Below are positions 44,336-55,612 of a stretch of 64,000 bases of DNA, in pieces. Location of the stretch: the NCBI GenBank assembly GCA_011037195.1, contig JAAEAF010014837.1:1-64000 (forward strand). Direction: 5' to 3'. How positions within the stretch are numbered: the first letter of the stretch is position 1; every line of letters begins with the position of its first letter. Position numbers and translations under genes: made by a program. The notes beneath the pieces were generated by a model. The model searched no databases. It saw only the letters and a list, made by a program, of their open reading frames with translations, and was not told the DNA's origin. The DNA is from Triatoma infestans. Lineage: Eukaryota; Arthropoda; Insecta; Hemiptera; Reduviidae.

Positions 44336-46363
44336 TATGTTTGATGCGAACATTAGAGTACAATAGTACTTTAATTTATCGATAAATAAACAATCGACAT
44401 AGCTTATTACAATAATTATAAATAATCATTTTTTTTTTTAAACATAAAAAAATGATTTCTAAAAGATAATTTTGAGGCTCTGAGATTAAGGGCGCATTAA
44501 AAGAGTTTCATGGGTCGCGGGGTTGGCAATCCCTGCTGTAAGTGATAAACCTAAGCGTGAGACCTAAATACTTATATTTCTTAATCATTTCTGTTTAATC
44601 TCCTGACGCCTTTTTGTCTCCCAATGTATACCTTTTGCAACACATATGTCACCCTCGGCCGTTGTCGTAATTACGATAACTTCCGATTGCGCATTGTCCG
44701 GTTTCATCTCGAATCTGTTACTAGTAGTAGTTCTGTTCGAAAACTGTTGTACCATACGCTCGTACACGCACGGAAGTGCTCTCTATTTTCCACCGTGCTA
44801 CCCCGCATGTTAAGTGCATTTCGTTTTCTCTCTGTTAGTTTACCGCAAAGTATACGGGCGTGTCGTTTCTCGCCTCTTTCGTTACACCGCATTTTCACGG
44901 GTACGCAGTTTTCCGTTATTCTCGTTACACCGCATGTTCCCCGCTTAAGTGCGGTACATTATACAAAGGAACATACTTATGCCTACTTGGCCTTCAATCG
45001 GCTCGCCTTTTAGACTGGAGGACACCATCTACGTTCACAAAGGTATCTGTGGCCAGAGGGAGGGGGGAGTCGACTCTCTTTTCCTTTTATCCCTTTCCTT
45101 GGAGCGTTGTTAAGCCAGTGTCCACATCTTGCAAGGTAAGCGTTCTATTATTCATGCTTATTTGAATTAGTATTCTCTGTTTCCCCGCATTAAGAACTAC
45201 ACCCTATCAAATACAGTCCACTTACCGCTTTGTTTGACAAGATCAGACAATTTCAATTCCATCTACCTTTTCTTTTATTGACAAATTTCTGCCATTTCTA
45301 AAAAAAAAAAACATTATCTTTAATTTTTATAGGTTTATCCATAGTATCAACGAATTGGCTGAAATGAATCACTCAACTATTAAAGTGCCAATAAAATTGC
45401 CTGTATATGGTGTTTTGAGTTATAATGTCAGTGTGTAGTTCGTATTATTAGTCTCAGATTCCTGCAAGGATAACAAAATCCTTGTAGAAACGGTGAGAAT
45501 GGGACTCTCATTTGTTTACAAAGGAAGTTTTTTTTAAAACCAGAAGTAATAAAAGAAAAATTATTAATGAGAGGTTAGAGTTTCTTTTGAAATAAAGTTT
45601 CTATTCAATAGGAATACACTTATAACGTAACGGAAGTGGGCTCTGAATGGAATTAAGGAAGTTAGATGAAGAGAATAAGAAAGAAGATGTAATTAAAAGA
45701 ATTAAAAAAAAAAAAATAATATGATAATAAATAAGACTTGAAAGTTCATTTTGAAAGTGTTTTACCCCCTTTTTACATAATACAGTTCACTAACACTCTG
45801 CAATACTTGTTTGGTATACAACACTTTTCATATGTGCTCGTTTTGATAAGGTTAAATTGAGAAATAAAAGTAATTTTATTCAGTCATTGTTTTAAAAGGA
45901 TTAAAACTTCGCATTTATATGTTTGTAACTTTGCCTATCCCCCCGGCGCCATACTGTCTGCCCATTTTATTCTCTCACTTTTTAATGTTATACTGATATG
46001 GGTTTCATTATGTGACACGACAACCATAACAGACGTATACAATGCTTGTATAACTAGTCCTTCTATTCATTCAGAAGGCCAATTAAGTGGCTCTAACGAT
46101 TTGTTGCTTTTCAACAGTTTTTTTTTATAACTTGTTTCTCACCTTGGGACAGATTGAATGTGGTAATTTTAAATGTTAAAACTTCGCTAATTAAACAAAA
46201 AAAATAAAATATTCATCTTTATCTCCAACGTTGTTATCTGGTTAATAATAATATAAAGTCAGGTAATTAAGGAAAAATTTAGTCATTATAAGAAGTGCAA
46301 CACAGAAACTAGTTCACTGGTCCCTGAAGACGGAATAAATATTTTTAGGAAATGGTCTATGTA
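44336..46363. other. Spacer with a GC-richer island
   Basis: Between about 44500 and 45100 the base composition is higher in G+C than in the flanks and overlapping frames of 60-130 codons exist on both strands. None gives a domain I can name. A minus-strand piece (PDNAQSEVIVITT) faintly recalls an RT C-terminal region, not enough for a call. The rest is AT-rich filler. Confidence 0.4.
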
Positions 46364-47567
46364 CAGGGAGTCCCAAGGTATATGGATAACGACTTTGTAG
46401 TGGAATCAATTGTCGTGATTCCTGAGGTATGAAGTTAGATGTCTTGAAGAGGGATTTATTAGGCGGAAGTTAGTTTAGAGATTTCGGAGAGTTATTGCTT
46501 GAATTACTAACACTGAATTTATAAAAAGATACTATATTTTTACAATAATTTAAATGTGAGAAACGGTAACTATTAACATGAAATAATTAGAAATAATTAG
46601 GAGATAAACAACAAATAATTTAAAATGATTCAAATAAATAAACTAATATGCACAACTATGAAAATAATTATTAAGTTTAACCTTGTATAGGGACGCGCTC
46701 TCGAACTGTAAATGATATATACTGATAGACTAAAGCTATAGTGATATAAAGATAATACTGGTGATACTGATGATACTGTCGCTACTGATACAATGCTCCC
46801 CTCCTCCAGTGGGCGAAGTTTATATTAGTATTACTCACAACTCACACTAAGACATCTCTCGTAGTGTGCGACCTTGGCCAGGTCGACGACCAATGTCATT
46901 TAGGTCAGTGGCCAGCTTTATCGGTGCTTGTCTTTGATGTAATGTATTGACCCTTGTATTGAAAAGGGTTTTTGTTTGGCCGCGGCCCTTGTCTTGAAGA
47001 CAGCGGCCGGCTGGGCCACTAGTTATAAATTATCCTTTCTTCCTGCCATCCTTTGTGAAGATGGCGGCTGGCTGGGGCCACTTTGACATTGCTATGACCC
47101 TGATATGTCATTACAACTTTTTCTCGGAAACTAAGATAGTGTAAAAAACTAAAAAATACGTGTCCCGTAGTTTTTTGTTAGAAATACAAATTTAATTTGT
47201 AAATTTGTTTCGGTGCTTCCAGAAGCGAGATACAGGCACCAACTTCATTTATTGAAATGGGGAGGTGTGGTTTTTATTTAAGAAATAGATTCCTCTATTT
47301 TTTAAAGAAAAATTTACTTGAACGGTTTTTTTCTGTGAGCGATATTTTACAAGTTATGAATGAAAACATGATTCTTATAAGAAATTTCAAAATGATATTA
47401 TAACGGTTTTTGATTGAATAAGAAGAAAAGTACTATTTTATTATAAATTTTACTCCTCATTAATTACAGATCTTGCTCGAACTGGCCCCTACCATTAGAG
47501 ATGCATACACATCCTTTTCCTGCCAAAGACCAAAGAAAAGAAATACATCTCTAATGGTGGAGGCCAG
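46364..47567. mobile_element. CAGGGTGTCC foldback, left arm, split and truncated
   Basis: CAGGGAGTCCCAAGGTATAT starts the arm. LTR-X follows at 46396, and the arm resumes at 47116 (ACTTTTTCTCGGAAACTAAG) and runs through AAATGGGGAGGTGTGG and the central CATCTCTAATGGTGGAGGCC block, ending at 47567 where a family A 3' end abuts. Confidence 0.75.
46396..47115 (-). mobile_element. Solo LTR (LTR-X), copy 2
   Basis: In sense orientation it begins TGTAATGACATATCAGGG and ends GATTCCACTACA, like the copy at 14962-15652, which is inverted relative to it. A 4-bp duplication ACTT (46392-46395; 47116-47119) flanks it. The uninterrupted foldback at 57.8 kb reads GACTTTTTCTCGG across the site, which confirms both ends. 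Confidence 0.85.
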
Positions 47568-47625
47568 TTTGTAAGAAGCGAAAGTCGTGTCAGTGTTTCA
47601 CACTGCATTTTTTTTTTTTATTAAA
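47568..47625 (+). mobile_element. Family A 3' terminus
   Basis: TAAGAAGCGAAAGTCGTGTC, AGTGTTTCACACTGCA and a T run are a diverged 3' end joined to the foldback. Confidence 0.6.
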
Positions 47626-48305
47626 TTAAGACAACGATGCAATCTCAGTAAGATAAAAATCTCTCGATACAATCTCAGTAATTTGAATTTGTGGCTGAAA
47701 TTTCAATATAATATTTGCATTGTTCTTTATTTTATTTATGTTTTTCAAAAATATGTTTTTATATTGAGAGAATAAATAATAAGTATGATAATAAGAAAGT
47801 TGGTTATTTTATAATTTAATATTATTTCAGGATAAGTTATATTTATATTACGGAGGGTTGCAGTGATATAGACGGTTAAACGAGTGCTCTTCACAGACGA
47901 CGTCAGACATCGACGAGGTGGGTGGCCCCCTACTATCATAACAAACATCTCTCACTAAATCTCTCCCATGTACGTAGTATAAAAGATTTCTTATGCGACA
48001 TGAGACAGAAAATGGTAGGGTAAGAAGAGATGCCACCAAAACTCACCGCATCACATACTATACACTTCATGTATGGCAAACAATTTTGTCAATATTTTTT
48101 TAGTGTTTCAAAAAGGTTGATGAAGCTTAAATGTAACGGATATCCCATTTATTAAAGCTTATTAGCTCAGTTTACTCAAGTGAGTATCAAACACTTTTTT
48201 CGCCTTTTGTTTCAAAACCTTTACTATTATTATTGCTATTTTATTTATTTAAAAACCTTAATATTAAAACAAATCTACCAGTGTTATTAAAAAAAAAAAA
48301 AAAAA
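47626..48305. other. Spacer
   Basis: Nothing recognised. Confidence 0.4.
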
Positions 48306-49359
48306 TCTGGTGTGAAACACTCACACAACTTTCTCTTAATCCAGTTCTCAAAATTTGACTAATTGACTAATTTCATAGTTAGTGTACCAGATTTAATGAA
48401 ATTCGTCGAAAACTGAAAAAAAACTGTTCAGTAAAAGCGCACTTCCGGTTTACTATTTTCTTGAAAATACGGAATTTTGGCCCTTCTATTTATTTATAAT
48501 TAATTTTGTTTTGATAATAGAATTGTATAATCAACTATGATAGCAGTTTAAGGGAAAAGAATAATCCCACCCCACCCCCCTAAAAGTGCCCTAACATGAA
48601 TTTTCCCAGAGAAATGTTTTAAATAAAAATTGTAGCTCTTCATCCCAAGTTTCAAGAAAATCGTTGGAGCCATTTTTGAGAAAATCGCAAAATAGTAAAC
48701 AAAAAAAAATCAACTAGTAAAGTGATATTTCCGGTTAAGGAATTTTGACAGATAACCCACTGTCGGATCCCATGATGATATCTAAACGGAATAGTAGTTG
48801 TGGTGGTTGGTTCCGCAGAGCTGGAAAGCATCAGAGACATTTTCACGTGGGAGCCTGTATCATTTTGTGGTCATCGACCGGTTTCGGGCGTTCGCCCATC
48901 TTCAGGATGCGTTTGTCAGACAGTGTGACAACAGAGACTTGCACAGAGCAAATTCAGTTTACACACTGACTGGTCTTTTTTTTATTGTATTTATAACTAA
49001 ACTCTTAAACCATGTCAAGAAGGGTAGTATAGTGATGTACTCAGTGTGTAAACTGAATTTGCACTGTGCAAGTCTATGTTGTCACACTGTCTGAAAAACG
49101 CATCCTGAAGATGGGCGAACGCTCGAAACCCGGTCGATGACCACAAAATGAAGCAGGCTACCACGAAAAATGTCTCTGATCTAAACGGAATATCAAGTTT
49201 GAACTTTCTAGGATTGTTCGTTTTTGAACTTGATGCTGTTCATATTCACACAAACAGACAGACCATTATTTTTTTTTTAAAACCATTTGTTTGGACTCCA
49301 GGGAATCTTGAAAAGGATATTTCCGGCGAAAACTAGGAAAACTAGGAGTAAGAGAAAGT
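48306..49359 (-). mobile_element. Family A element, complete but split
   Basis: The 3' end is at 48306 (TCTGGTGTGAAACACTCACA, ACTTTCTCTTAATCC) and the exact 5' repeat GGAGTAAGAGAAAGT at 49345-49359. It contains CACTTCCGG and ATTTCCGG modules. A family B pair at 48794-49179 interrupts it with a 13-bp duplication. Confidence 0.8.
48794..49179. mobile_element. Family B inverted pair with target duplication
   Basis: The left arm starts GTAGTTGTGGTGGTTGGTTC and the right arm stops at ATGTCTCTGA, before the matching terminal block, so it is shorter. TCTAAACGGAATA lies at 48781-48793 and at 49180-49192. The uninterrupted family A copy at 7.64 kb reads ATATCAAAACGGAATATCAA here. Confidence 0.85.
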
Positions 49360-49364
49360 AAAAA

Positions 49365-49935
49365 TAATTTCTTACTCTAATGAATACAATTTATAATTAA
49401 AAACAATTTCATTTCAATTTACAATTTTTGCAAACATTTTGTAGACGTTTTCAATAAAAAAAAAAAAAATCACCCCCCCCCCCCAAAATCTGAAGTCTAT
49501 TATGTAAAAATCACACTTTCAGTTAAGTAGAACTTATCCAAATTTGGAATTCTAGTAATGCTTATAAAGTATCTCAATATTAAATATGTGGTAGAATTAT
49601 TTGTACTAAACTGATACATTAAAAGAAAGCTTAACATTGCTGGTCCTTAGGAACCCCCCCCCCCCCCCGGAAAAAAATCAATTTTCCCGGACAGATGTTA
49701 TAAATAAAAATGATAGGCATTTATCTGTTTAGACACCATGCGAAGCTTACAAATAATCATTTATCTGTTTAGACACCATGCGAAGCTTACAAATAATCTT
49801 GGAATAATTTTTGAAAAAATTGCGAAAAATCAATTTAATTTAGTAAAAGTTCCATGTTTGATGGTATTTTACCAAATATAACTATGTAAAATGCAGTAAG
49901 AGAAAATTATGTGAGTGTTTCACACCAGATTTTTA
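49365..49935. mobile_element. Family A composite fragment
   Basis: Module sequence in minus sense (ATCAATTTTCCCGGACAGAT) is joined to a plus-sense 3' end at 49892-49930 (AGTAAGAGAAAATTATGTGA, CACACCAGA). A 39-base segment with TTTAGACACCATGCGAAGC is repeated in tandem at about 49713-49793. Confidence 0.55.
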
Positions 49936-50430
49936 TTTTTAATGTTCGTACATAGCAAATATCCCTTGCAGTTAATAGATTATATACCTATATATCGATA
50001 TATATATCGATTTGCGCACTACATCCTAAAAGAAAAAAAAAAAAAATTATTTTAGCGACAACTAAGCGGACAGAAATCCTTTTAGGTTGCTCAGTAGATG
50101 TAAGCTTCTTGATCCAGCTGTGTACACAAAGCAAACCCCTTTATTTATTTAATATATCATATTCTGATGCAAAGTAGACATCGCACGTTACGCAAAAAAA
50201 AAAAATATAGTCACTCAAGTAACTGATTACATTATATTTCATTTATATAAATATTATTTTTTAACATTGTATCTTTTGTATTAGAATTGTTGTTACTTTA
50301 GCCAATGATAATTTTTTTTTTTTTTTTTTAATTCTCTTACTACTGGTAAGATTAAGTATTGTGATTAAACAGGCAGGTTTTTTTAGCAGGGTAAGCGATA
50401 TGGCCAATTACAGGTTTCCCTTCTGATAGG
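49936..50430. other. AT-rich spacer
   Basis: Contains a short TATATCGATATATATATCGA palindrome near 49990 and long A and T runs. Confidence 0.45.
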
Positions 50431-51495
50431 ATGTTGAAGACTTTTGTCTTTGGTCATTCCTACAGGGTTAGGTTGCCTTCTAGGGAAGATTGGTTAACCC
50501 TGGGTCCGTCTGGTGTGATTCCTGAGAATTATCTCCGATGCTACATGGACGGTTCCAGGATGGATGGTAGGTCTGGGGCTGCCGTCTATTTTGAGACGGG
50601 AGATCATTTGGTAGCGCCTCTTGGTGAGTGGGCCACCGTTTTCCAGGCTGATGTTTATGCAATTCTTTGTTGTATTTTGGATGAGAGTGTGCGCAACACT
50701 AATTTAAAAGGTGTTTGTATCCTGCTCGGACAGCCAAGCTGCGTTGAAGGCGTTTAGTTCATGTGTCTTTACTTCCAGATTAAGGTGTTGGAATGTTCTA
50801 AAAGACTGGAAGATCTTTCTTCATTGAAGGATGTGCTTCTGGTCAGGGATCCAAGTCATATAGGAATCTTTGGGAATGAGAAGGTGGATAGGTTTGCCAA
50901 ATTAGGCGCCTCTCTCCCTTTCATTGGTCCCGAGCCTGCTGTTGGCGTGTCTTCTGGTTCATGTTCGTCGTCAGGCTTCCAGACGTAGATGACCTCGCAG
51001 CACTCATCCTTATGGATTAGTCTAAGATGCTAATTGGGGGTCCGGACGGAGCTTTGAGTAGCAGGATCCGATGTCTTTCACCGGACCTCTTCCAGGCATC
51101 TGGTTGGCCTCCTCACTGGGCATTGTGGTTTAAGGAGACATCTCTATACAATGGGACTCTTGCCTGACCTCTTTTGTAGAGTTTGTGAGACGGAGGAGGA
51201 AACACCCATCCATGCATCTGATGATGGAGTGTTTGGGCTGTGAGAAGATTAGGTATAGGACCTTCGGCCGGAATAGGATATCCGTAGAGGATCTTAAGCT
51301 ATGTCCTTTTAAGGTTTTGGTCCGATTTGTTCGGTCTGTGGTGTGTTCGAAACTTAGATGGGTAAAACCTGGACCTGGACTTTTGTTCCAGATCCGTTAG
51401 TTGTTATTCCTTTGGGGTAGCTATATGGGCCCAGGGAGGGTTTGGATAGCGTAGGGTTTTGCCCTCCCCTTCCTTCAATAATAATAGTAATAATA
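50431..51495 (+). pseudogene. I-like LINE: RNase H, knuckle and TAA tail
   Basis: The first frame reads LRCYMDGSRMDGRSGAAVYF (first Asp) and VFQADVYAILCCILDESVRN, stopping at 50757. Shifted frames continue with a SSLKDVLLVRDPSHIGIFGN region, KVDRFAKLGASLPFIG, and GHCGL-like and CRVCETEEETPIH knuckle blocks, then FGRNRISVEDL. The 3' UTR ends in (TAA)n-like CAATAATAATAGTAATAATA near 51475. At least four shifts or stops break it. Copies of the same family lie at 12.04, 60.3-61.2 and 63.6 kb. Confidence 0.8.
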
Positions 51496-52129
51496 ATAGT
51501 AAGTATAAATGTACCCCCACCACCGCTATATTTATATTCGAGCAACTGAGTCAACATATTTAAGTTTAATGCAAATTGGTTTATTTTATAATAATTACGA
51601 GTATATTAACTGCTTTAAGAGAAAGTCGTATGAGAGCTTCACTCCAGATTTTTTTTTTTTTTTTGGCTCAAGTAATGCATTCATTATCAAGGCTAATTTA
51701 TTACTAATAAATTAAGATTCACAATTAAAAAAAGCTTGGTCCTACAATTCAGTACCACTATTTTTACTTCTTTTTTTTTTTTTTTTTTAATTACCTTGCA
51801 GTACATTATACATTCATGTTCTTTTAAGATTATAATGGATTAAAATGACACTTTTAATAGCTGTTTAATACTTTATGTAAACATAACCGAGTTCTTTCAA
51901 TGAAAGGTTTCTTTATATTTACTGTGTTAGCCACTTTATAGCGCATATAATTTTATAATAAATTTTTTTATAATGCAAAGATACCACTATATTGTGGTTG
52001 ATTCTTTTTGTAGCTCTAGTATATTTATTTATTTATTTATTTATTTTTAACAGTTTTATGAGTTATTAACAGTTTTTTTTAAGAAGATATTTCTAATGGA
52101 GAGTGCAAGTTTCAATTAGAAGTTTTTTT
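51496..52129. other. AT-rich spacer with a family A 3' end
   Basis: AAGAGAAAGTCGTATGAGAG and TTCACTCCAGA before a T run at 51618-51662 is a decayed family A terminus. The rest is simple sequence, including (ATTT)n near 52025. Confidence 0.5.
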
Positions 52130-52935
52130 TTTTATGGTTCTGTACTGCGACCATTGTTTGATCTATTGTACCCCCCTCTGGTGCCGAAGATGAGCTAGCT
52201 CATCTACAGCACCCCTTCCAGGTTGAGCTCCCTAAGGAATCCCAAATTCCTGGAAGGGTAGGTATTTCCTCCTTCCCTATCTGGTAACGGCCCAGACTAC
52301 TAAATCTTCTTTGAATGACGGCATCACAATCTGTGAGCTGGTGTATTGGAGTTTCCTCCATCTCTCCACAGAATCTGCATGTGCCATCATCTTCTAGGCC
52401 AAGCTTCCTCAGGTGTACCCTGAGTCTGCAATGCCCCGTAAGAAATCCCGTAAGAATACGGATCCTATTCTTACTCAGACTGATGCAGGCTTTCGACCTT
52501 TCCTGGTTATAACCACCCAGACAGACAGACCTTGGCCTGTCTCAGTCCCGGATGGTGTTCCAGGGACGGGCTCTTTTCGCCACCTCCTTCTTCTTGATTT
52601 CTTCTAAGTGTACTTGGTCACTGATTCCACAAAAGGGCTCCGGCCTAATGAGAGAAGATACAGCGCCTTCTTTACCTTCCACGCCGACATGTCCCAGCAC
52701 CCAATATAGGGTAACTTTATTTCTTCTGTCTAGGTCATTAAGCTTACCTAGGCATTCCCATACAATTTTAGAACTGATAACATGAGAACTCAGTGCTTTA
52801 ATGACCGCTTGACTATCGGATAGGATAGCTATCTCCTGATTCCGATATCCTCTGTCAAGGTTCATCTGAACGCACCTTCCAATAGCGTGAATTTCCGCCT
52901 GGAAGATGCTAGGAAACATCCAAGGGTTCCGAGTG
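52130..52935 (-). pseudogene. LINE: RNase H and knuckle, fourth family
   Basis: The minus-strand frame from 52919 reads FQAEIHAIGRCVQMNLDRGY (Glu), IAILSDSQAVIKALSSH (Asp) and VTLYWVLGHVGVEGKEGAVS (His; the usual NERAD block is damaged), to ARPWNTIRD. A shifted frame continues HCRLRVHLRKLGLEDDGTCR, FCGEMEETPIHQLTDC, an intact C..C...H...C knuckle, and PTLPGIWDSLG. The 3' end GGGGTACAATAGATC then GGTCGCAGTAC and an A run resembles the SINE-1 tail B. The coding remnant is among the better preserved here. Confidence 0.8.
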
Positions 52936-53990
52936 TTCTAGGCCCAAACACTCGTTTCAATTACAAGTATATTGCATAATTAATTTCTTTGGACAAAATA
53001 ATTAATCATAATTCTGAATGATTCATTTAAACAACCCCAATTACATGATATTTTAAGAGGCAGATCTTTCCCCGTTGTTCATTTATATTATGACTTGTGC
53101 AAAAGTACTACCTGTTTTTTTACATGCCACTGGTTAAGCGTAGTGCCAGTGCGTGAATGAGTGACCACATAAACGGATAAAAATTAGAACAACAAGACAC
53201 AGTGAGTATGGACAGGGTAGCTCATAGATGGAACAGAGAATCGTGGCGATGAAATGGATGTGGTTAAGGAAAACAACAGACAATGTTAACAACAAACCAG
53301 CTGAACACAATAGTTTCCGTACCAGGCCCGCAGTAAAAACCTTACCATCGTGTCTCCAAAAACCCTTCAACTACGCATTATACCGTTTGTCATGCCCATT
53401 GCAATTGGTGAATGAGCTACCTAGAAGTTGTTTCTAGTTCCCACCTAATAGTGGCAGAAACTGAATAAAACGCTGACTGTTTGGGTGCTTAAAGAACAAT
53501 TGCCCGATCAACTTTGACGAGTGAATAAGTCTTAACTTTGAAAGGTTCACTACAGTTAGTACAAGCAAGAGTTCTAACTAGCTACGTCATTTCTTCAGAA
53601 GATAACAACAGCTAACGCTACACCATTCCTACATTCACCACTCTACCAAAATCATCATCTTTTGCTTGGCCACTTTATTATCCATACATTATTTTGCCCT
53701 CACAGAGTATCGTATAATATAATAATATTGTATTTAAGTGCACAATTTGTGTGTGTTCAACATTTACCATCATTCCTTGTTACCATTATCAATGTATTGG
53801 TACCAGATTGATGGTGATTGAATGGTGACTTAAGGAACATACAACTGACTCAACATTATTTTTTTCCACATTTTATTCCGTGTAGTATAAACTGCCCTTT
53901 ATTGATTCGGTTTAAACTCACACTTTTTCTTAGTGTAATTTAAGTAGATTTGCTTTATTATTTATTTACTAGGGTATTACCAAGTTTCAA
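52936..53990. other. Spacer, no gene seen
   Basis: Frames of 65-78 codons at 53.1-53.4 kb show no domain. The G+C-richer part near 53.2-53.6 kb may be an old element I cannot classify. Confidence 0.4.
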
Positions 53991-53999
53991 GTTTCATAT

Positions 54000-54689
54000 A
54001 TATTGAAATAATTATTCATGTGCATGCGAAGTATTCTGCTAAACCGATTTTCTTAAAACTCGGAATTTGGGCCGTACATTAGATTCCTATTATTATTGGC
54101 CAATAGAATCGTATTATATATATACATATATATATTGAAATGGCACTGTAGAGAAAAGCCTAACATCACCCAGGACTAGCAACGAGGATGTCCTGGGTTC
54201 GAATCCAGCATGCTGCCCTTAGATTTTTTTCTTCCTAGGAGCCTCTACAACGCACTGTCCGGTGACGGGCAGTGTTGTCAATAGCTAGAGGACACTGCTT
54301 GGATGCCGGCAGTGCCCTGAGAAGGTTCCGGGTGGCACAATAGATTTTTCAGGTCGCAGTGCAATAATCCCCTACAACAAACTACAATCTATTCCTAGAA
54401 CATTCCTTAAATGAATTTTCATGGAAAAACGTTCTTAATGAATGTCCTTTTTTTATGATTAGTTGATATACCAAGTTTAATGAAAATCGTTGGACCCTGT
54501 TTTCAGAGAAAATCGCAAATAACTGAAAAAAATCTATGAAGTAAAGTGGTACAGTGGTTAAGTAAGAGTGGTAAAGTAGCTTGATCAAGGTTTTAGATGT
54601 AATAAATTATGGTTATCCGATTTTGACCGAAACCTAATTGTCGCGTCTCCTGGTAAAAAACTAAACGATAAATCAAGTTTCAGCTTTCA

Positions 54690-54723
<34 letters not shown>

Positions 54724-54842
54724 AAGAGAGACCGTTCGCTAAAAACATTTTTAAGACCTCAAATCATATATTTTTGTCAAATACTCAACTCCAAAAATTT
54801 GGCAAGGTCACAATACTTCTGCTTACAGCAATAAGAGGAAGT
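54000..54842 (-). mobile_element. Family A copy split by a SINE
   Basis: Modules GCTAAACCGATTTTCTTAAA, ACTCGGAATTTGGGCC and, after the SINE, AAAATCGTTGGACCCTG lead to the 5' region with (AC)n at 54688-54720, CCGTTCGCTAAAAACA and AATACTTCTGCTTACAGCAA. The subterminal repeat is degenerate near 54842. Confidence 0.6.
54178..54370 (+). mobile_element. SINE-1 copy (tail B)
   Basis: Box B GGTTCGAATCC near 54197, the SINE-1 body with CACTGTCCGGTGACGGGCAG, then a tail different from most copies: GGCACAATAGATTTTTCAGG, TCGCAGTGCAATAATCCCCT. The 5' head is truncated. Confidence 0.8.
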
Positions 54843-55079
54843 TAATTAAATTTAAATTATCTGCCTGGGTAAAAAAAAAAAAAAAAAAAAATACGTTTTA
54901 TATGTAAAAAAGAAGATAACTATTTTTTCAATTTCTTGGGATGTTGCGTGGTGTTGGTTGAGTTTTGAAAAGTTACAGAATTACATCGCACCATACAACA
55001 GCCCACTGATATGATGCTACTTATCCCACCACAGTACAGCGTCATTGATGGTGTTGCGTATCTGACTGAATAGTCACCA

Positions 55080-55232
55080 TTGCACAGAGTGTATAAACTG
55101 AATTTGCTCTGTGCAAGTCTGTGTTATCACACTGTCTGACAAACGCATCCTGAAGATGGGCGAACGCCTGAAACCGGTCGATGACCACAAAATGAAGCAG
55201 GCTACCACGGAAAATGTCTCTGATAAATTATT
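55080..55232 (+). repeat. Family B repeat arm
   Basis: CACAGAGTGTATAAACTGAA to ATGTCTCTGA, with GCATCCTGAAGATGGGCGAA and CGCCTGAAACCGGTCGATGA. This is a clean single arm and useful as a reference. Confidence 0.85.
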
Positions 55233-55427
55233 ACAATGCCAATAGAGCATCACTATTTTCTTTCTTTTTTAAACCAAACTTCAGAACATTTTTTCCATTA
55301 CAGTTTCTTGCAGAAGAATTTCGATCCACAGCTTTGTTAGATCAAGTCAGGTTTTAGATGTAATTATGGTTCATAACCGACTCGTTAGATATCGTTGTAT
55401 GTGGCATCCAGCAGTTTTTTTTTTTTT

Positions 55428-55612
55428 TTTAATTTAAGGCGCTTCAACATCTATGGTCATTAGCGCTCGGAGCCTTCTCAGTGCACTGCCGGCTTCCGGA
55501 CAGTGTTCTCTCGCTACAGGCAACATTGTCCATCACCGAACAGTGAGCTGTAGAGGCTCCTAGGAAGAAAAAAATCTAAGGGTACCACTGGACTCGAACC
55601 CGGGTCCTGCAG
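55428..55612 (-). mobile_element. SINE-1 copy (tail A), 5' truncated
   Basis: In sense orientation, box B GGTTCGAGTCC, the body and tail ATGTTGAAGCGCCTTAAATT are present. The head before box B is missing. Confidence 0.8.

Noticed and set aside
44585..45165. Host exon or RT gene in a GC-richer island
   Set aside because: Overlapping frames on both strands give no recognisable domain; the faint RT resemblance is too short to use.
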